From an uncultured Lachnospiraceae bacterium (lineage in GTDB: Bacteria > Bacillota > Clostridia > Lachnospirales > Lachnospiraceae): DNA of 8,910 nt. The notes below the pieces were generated by a model that worked only from the letters and a program-made list of their open reading frames with translations, did not search any database and had not been told where the DNA came from. The stretch spans positions 1 to 8,910 of the forward strand of contig CACXFW010000298.1 of NCBI GenBank assembly GCA_902767065.1. The letters are read 5' to 3'. The position numbers were made by a program, and so were the translations under genes. Positions 6,261 to 8,910 of the stretch are shown here, piece after piece; the stretch's first letter is position 1, and each line of letters opens with the position of its first letter.

Positions 6261-7976
6261 TTATCTGCCGCGCCCGGTCAGCACAGCTGCATTTCCGGAA
6301 TTCTTCCAGACATCCTTCACCACGCAGGGAGAGCCTGCAGTAAACACATAATCAAACCCCGTGCACATCCTGTCCGGATGATCAAAATCCGCCTGCGACT
6401 TCAGGTTTTCCAGTAAGAAGACACACAGGTCTGCCGGCATCCCTTTCTTCAGAATGCCTCTGTCCAGAGCATAGAGCGATGCCGGAAGGGAGGTCATTTT
6501 CCTGACTGCCTCTTCGATAGAAAACACCGCTCTCTCCCTCACATAGCGGATCAGGAACCGGGGAAAAGAGTCGTATACCCTTGGATGGCAGCACCCTCCC
6601 TCCGGATAGATCGCGTCCGAGATCAGGCTGCAGTAATCCTCCCTCAGGAAGTCGATCATATCCTGCTCGCACCCGTACGTATCCAGCATCGCCGGTTCTA
6701 ACTCCTCTTCCAGCAGGATGTCATACAGCGTGTCATAGGGATCTCGTCCCAGCTCCTTTGCAATCCTGGCAATCGTACAGCCCTCAAAGGAAAGAAAGCT
6801 TCCGGACTGTAATCCCGTCACCGCGATATGATCAAAGCCGGCCAGTTCCACAATATTCTCAAACCGTTCAGACGGCTGCTTCAGCTCCCGCGTGATCAGC
6901 GCGCGCATCCTCTCATCTTTCAGGCAGGCGATGAGATCGTCAGTTCCGCCGCTTAAGAACCTGGGCGGGATCAGATGAACCAGCTGCGTTGCACCCGTGA
7001 TGTACGGATAGGCATCCATCGTGATATCAAGGCCCTTGCTTCGCGCCTCACGTACCAGCTCCAGCTCTCTTTGACAGGTCACTCTCCAGTTTCGCTTCCC
7101 GATGCACTTCATATGGCTCAGATGAAGAGGCGCCTTAAGCCTTTCCGATACGCGGATCATCTCACCGACAGCCTCTGCCGCACCGTCGCCCTCTGTCCGG
7201 ATGTGGACCGCAACAGGAATCCCTGCGCCTTTTACCGGCGCCAGTACCCTCACAAGATCGTCCTCATTATAGGCAAACTCCGGATCATATCCCATTCCAA
7301 GGCTGACCCCCACAGCGCCGGCATCCAGGGACTCACGGATCCTCTCCCGGATTAAGGCCTCCTGCTCCTTCGTCAGAGCCCCTGCTGCATAACCTGCTAC
7401 CGAGGCGCGGACGCTTCCTCCGCCCACGAGAATACCGGTATGGACGCTGCGCTTTACCATGCGAAGGCACGTAAAATACTGATGCATGGAAGCTGCAGGG
7501 TCAATCCTGAAGTTCTCCGGTTTTCTTCCCAGAAAGCTTCTCAGGAAATGCTCCGTTTCTCTTTCGTGTTCTCCTGCCTGTGGTGCGGCGGACAGCCCGC
7601 AATTCCCGTTGATCACAGTGGTGATCCCCTGACGGTTCAGCAGTTCATCATCCCCGCAGGTAAGCGCCTTCCAGTCTCCATGCCGGTGAATATCAACAAA
7701 TCCCGGTGTAATATAACCACCCTTCGCATCGATAACAATCAATTCATTATCGGAATTCTGCCGGAGTCCCTTCTCATCAATGACGGGCGTTTCAACATTC
7801 ATCTTCCGGCTGCAGTCTGCATCCGGTTTCTGTCCGCGGACAGTATCCGATTTCTGTCCTGCATCCGCCTCAGGGATGACCTCTGCTATCCTGTCATCCT
7901 CAATCAGAACGCTTCCGGGAAAACATCTGTTCCCGGTTCCATCTACGATTATTCCATTTTGAATCAGATACCGCAT
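6261..7976 (-). CDS. N-acyl-D-amino-acid deacylase-like amidohydrolase (D-aminoacylase family)
   Basis: Metal-dependent amidohydrolase of 571 residues, predicted cytoplasmic, with a TIM-barrel fold that hydrolyses N-acyl (or N-carbamoyl/cyclic imide) bonds. It begins with the small beta-domain pattern LIQNGIIVDGTG and continues with GYITPGFVDIHRHGD (metal His97 and His99), NGNCG (conserved Cys126), GVSLGMGYDPEFAY (223-236), VHIRTEG (His258), LHLSHMKCIGKRNW (His288), DAYPY (321-325) and LISDAIYPEGGCCHPRVYDSFPR (catalytic Asp454, His464). It ends with ALDRGILKKGMPADLCVF, typical of the superfamily. It is longer than the usual 480-540 residues, partly because of a hydrophilic insertion at about 37-80 containing an eight-residue repeat. 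The ribosome site is weak (AGAAAAGAAG directly before ATG 7976), but homology fixes the start. It probably forms a unit with the downstream YgeY-like gene. HRHGD, where D-aminoacylases usually have HTHxD, suggests a divergent subfamily, so the exact substrate is uncertain. Confidence 0.88.
   Translation of the reverse strand: MRYLIQNGIIVDGTGNRCFPGSVLIEDDRIAEVIPEADAGQKSDTVRGQKPDADCSRKMNVETPVIDEKGLRQNSDNELIVIDAKGGYITPGFVDIHRHGDWKALTCGDDELLNRQGITTVINGNCGLSAAPQAGEHERETEHFLRSFLGRKPENFRIDPAASMHQYFTCLRMVKRSVHTGILVGGGSVRASVAGYAAGALTKEQEALIRERIRESLDAGAVGVSLGMGYDPEFAYNEDDLVRVLAPVKGAGIPVAVHIRTEGDGAAEAVGEMIRVSERLKAPLHLSHMKCIGKRNWRVTCQRELELVREARSKGLDITMDAYPYITGATQLVHLIPPRFLSGGTDDLIACLKDERMRALITRELKQPSERFENIVELAGFDHIAVTGLQSGSFLSFEGCTIARIAKELGRDPYDTLYDILLEEELEPAMLDTYGCEQDMIDFLREDYCSLISDAIYPEGGCCHPRVYDSFPRFLIRYVRERAVFSIEEAVRKMTSLPASLYALDRGILKKGMPADLCVFLLENLKSQADFDHPDRMCTGFDYVFTAGSPCVVKDVWKNSGNAAVLTGRGR
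7819..7859. repeat. Short in-frame repeat in the deacylase insertion (24-bp period)
   Basis: On the plus strand GCATCCGGTTTCTGTCC at 7819-7835 recurs as GTATCCGATTTCTGTCC at 7843-7859, with two mismatches in 17 bases. The 24-bp period encodes two eight-residue units, GQKSDTVR and GQKPDADC, in the deacylase. GCATCCG also recurs at 7861. This points to recent local duplication within a tolerated surface loop. Confidence 0.7.
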
Positions 7977-7996
7977 CTTCTTTTCTGTTTTGGAAA

Positions 7997-8018
7997 GAGG
8001 CAGCCTTCCGGCTGCCTC
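7997..8018 (-). terminator. Probable intrinsic terminator after the sugar permease gene
   Basis: GAGGCAGCC at 7997-8005 and GGCTGCCTC at 8010-8018 form a perfect 9-bp stem. On the minus strand it closes a GGAA (GNRA) loop, and two further G-U pairs extend it. The minus-strand sequence that follows is TTTCC, a short T-tract, so termination may be incomplete. The hairpin ends 20 bases before the deacylase ATG, so partial readthrough into that gene or occlusion of its weak ribosome site are both possible. Confidence 0.62.
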
Positions 8019-8034
8019 CCATATTCTTCATGAC

Positions 8035-8071
8035 TTACAGAAAACGCAAGCGTTTTTGTCGTTTCCTGTAA
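8035..8071. promoter_or_regulatory. Palindrome downstream of the sugar permease gene (stem-loop or operator)
   Basis: TTACAGAAAACG at 8035-8046 and CGTTTCCTGTAA at 8060-8071 pair over 12 bp with one mismatch, which becomes a G-U pair in minus-strand RNA; the loop is 13 nt. A competing, more compact palindrome, AAAACGC-AA-GCGTTTT at 8041-8056, overlaps it. As RNA it is a 3' stem-loop of the sugar-transporter transcript. As DNA, the paired CG steps in an A/T-flanked palindrome are reminiscent of LacI-family operators. I see only a weak promoter candidate nearby on the minus strand (TTGCGT, 17 bp, GAATAT). Confidence 0.5.
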
Positions 8072-8101
8072 ATATGCGCAAATATCACTTATCTTTACCG
8101 A

Positions 8102-8910
8102 TTATTCTTTTCTTGCCTGTGACTTACGCTGACGGACCATGTCAGAGTAAACGGCGACAAGGATGATAACGCCCTTCACCACATACTGCCAGTTGACATC
8201 CAGGTGCATCAGGGTAAGGCCATTGGAGATAACGCCGATGATGAAAACGCCGATAATGACGCCGGAGGTACGACCGGTACCACCATACATGGACGTTCCG
8301 CCAAGCACGCAGGATGCGATGGCGTCAGTCTCAGCACCGACTGAGGTGGACGGCTGTCCGGATTTCAGCTTCGCGGAAAGGACAACGCCCGCGAATGCGC
8401 AGAGCAGTCCGGAGAAGGTCCACACGAGAATCTTGATCCTCTCGACGTTGATACCGGAGAATCTTGCCGCCGTCTCGTTGCCGCCAACCGCGTAGATGTA
8501 ACGTCCGGTTTTGGTCTTTGCCAGAAGCAGCCACTGAATGAAAAACAGGATGATCAGATAGATAATCGGAAGTGGGATGCCGAACACCCTCGCGATACCG
8601 ATATTCGGGAACACCTCATTGACATACAGCGGAACCGGCTGCGCATTTGCCAGCAGATACGCAATACCTCGTAGGATACTTTGCATGGCCAGCGTTACAA
8701 CGAACGGGTGGATTCCGGAATACGCGATGATGAAGCCGTTCGCCATACCGGCCAGAAGGCCCACAAGAAGGCCTGCGATGATCGCAACGACCATCGGAAG
8801 ATGCCAGCGCTCCATGCAGCAGATGCACAGCACGCCGGAACAGGCGATGCCGGCGCCGGCGATCAGGTCGATACCACCGAGCATAATGCAGAGCATGATG
8901 CCGATCGCAA
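8102..8910 (-). CDS. RbsC-type sugar ABC transporter permease (partial, N-terminus outside window)
   Basis: The C-terminal 268 or so residues of an inner-membrane permease of the ribose/xylose/galactose class (BPD_transp_2). The frame stays open through base 8910, and its first residues, AIGIMLCIMLGGIDL, match the interior of RbsC rather than a start, so the ATG at 8896 is not the true start; roughly 50-70 residues should be missing. Visible motifs are GGIDL, the ATPase-coupling loop GRYIYAVGGNETAARFSGINVER, GAETDAIASCVLGGTSMYGGTGR, and the C-terminal WQYVVKGVIILVAVYSD followed by a basic tail, all as in RbsC. After GGIDL the usual SVG is replaced by IAG, and the next helix is unusually Cys-rich (CSGVLCICC). 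Ligand identity cannot be decided; ribose is only the best-known relative. The ATPase and binding-protein genes presumably lie upstream, beyond 8910. Confidence 0.92.
   Translation of the reverse strand, partial: AIGIMLCIMLGGIDLIAGAGIACSGVLCICCMERWHLPMVVAIIAGLLVGLLAGMANGFIIAYSGIHPFVVTLAMQSILRGIAYLLANAQPVPLYVNEVFPNIGIARVFGIPLPIIYLIILFFIQWLLLAKTKTGRYIYAVGGNETAARFSGINVERIKILVWTFSGLLCAFAGVVLSAKLKSGQPSTSVGAETDAIASCVLGGTSMYGGTGRTSGVIIGVFIIGVISNGLTLMHLDVNWQYVVKGVIILVAVYSDMVRQRKSQARKE

Noticed and set aside
8102..8896. Complete permease gene starting at 8896
   Set aside because: The reading frame stays open to the window edge, and the residues around this Met match the interior of RbsC just before GGIDL, so the gene is truncated by the window.

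Overview
The window reads as a transport and hydrolysis locus of a Gram-positive gut-type Clostridia, most likely Lachnospiraceae. This is inferred from AAGGAGG-type ribosome binding sites, a BMP-type nucleoside-like ABC importer in the NupNOPQ order, moderate GC content and a consensus sigma-A promoter. All genes lie on the minus strand, so transcription runs from base 8910 towards base 1. No RNA genes, CRISPR arrays, transposase genes or phage genes are visible.

Layout in the direction of transcription. (1) 8910-8102 is the 3' part of an RbsC-type sugar ABC permease that continues outside the window. (2) 8101-7977 is a gap with two stem-loops: a 12-bp palindrome with an inner AAAACGC-AA-GCGTTTT core, and a GC-rich hairpin that probably ends the sugar-transporter transcript. 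(3) 7976-6261 is an N-acyl-D-amino-acid deacylase-like amidohydrolase with an unusual repeat-containing insertion near its N-terminus. 52 bp after it, at 6208-5015, is an M20 metallohydrolase that closely resembles the YgeY family. (4) 5014-4807 is a gap with a perfect -35/-10 promoter, an inverted repeat flanking its -35 box, and a 5'-UTR stem-loop. (5) 4806-142 is a four-gene importer operon: exported BMP-family binding protein, double ATPase and two permeases. A strong hairpin separates the binding-protein gene from the ATPase gene, and the last three genes overlap. (6) 141-1 holds a roughly 119-bp nested palindromic repeat downstream of the operon.

How it may work: the binding protein captures a small molecule outside the cell, the two permeases and the double ATPase import it, and the two metal-dependent amide hydrolases may act on it or on a related N-acyl or N-carbamoyl compound. 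The substrate cannot be read from sequence. NupNOPQ/BMP relatives import nucleosides, and YgeY occurs in purine-degradation clusters of gut anaerobes, so a purine- or ureide-linked salvage role is a reasonable hypothesis. Most of the window is well-known gene families. The less ordinary parts are the non-coding structures (terminal palindromic repeat, promoter-flanking inverted repeat, UTR and intercistronic hairpins), the deacylase insertion, and the gene combination itself.
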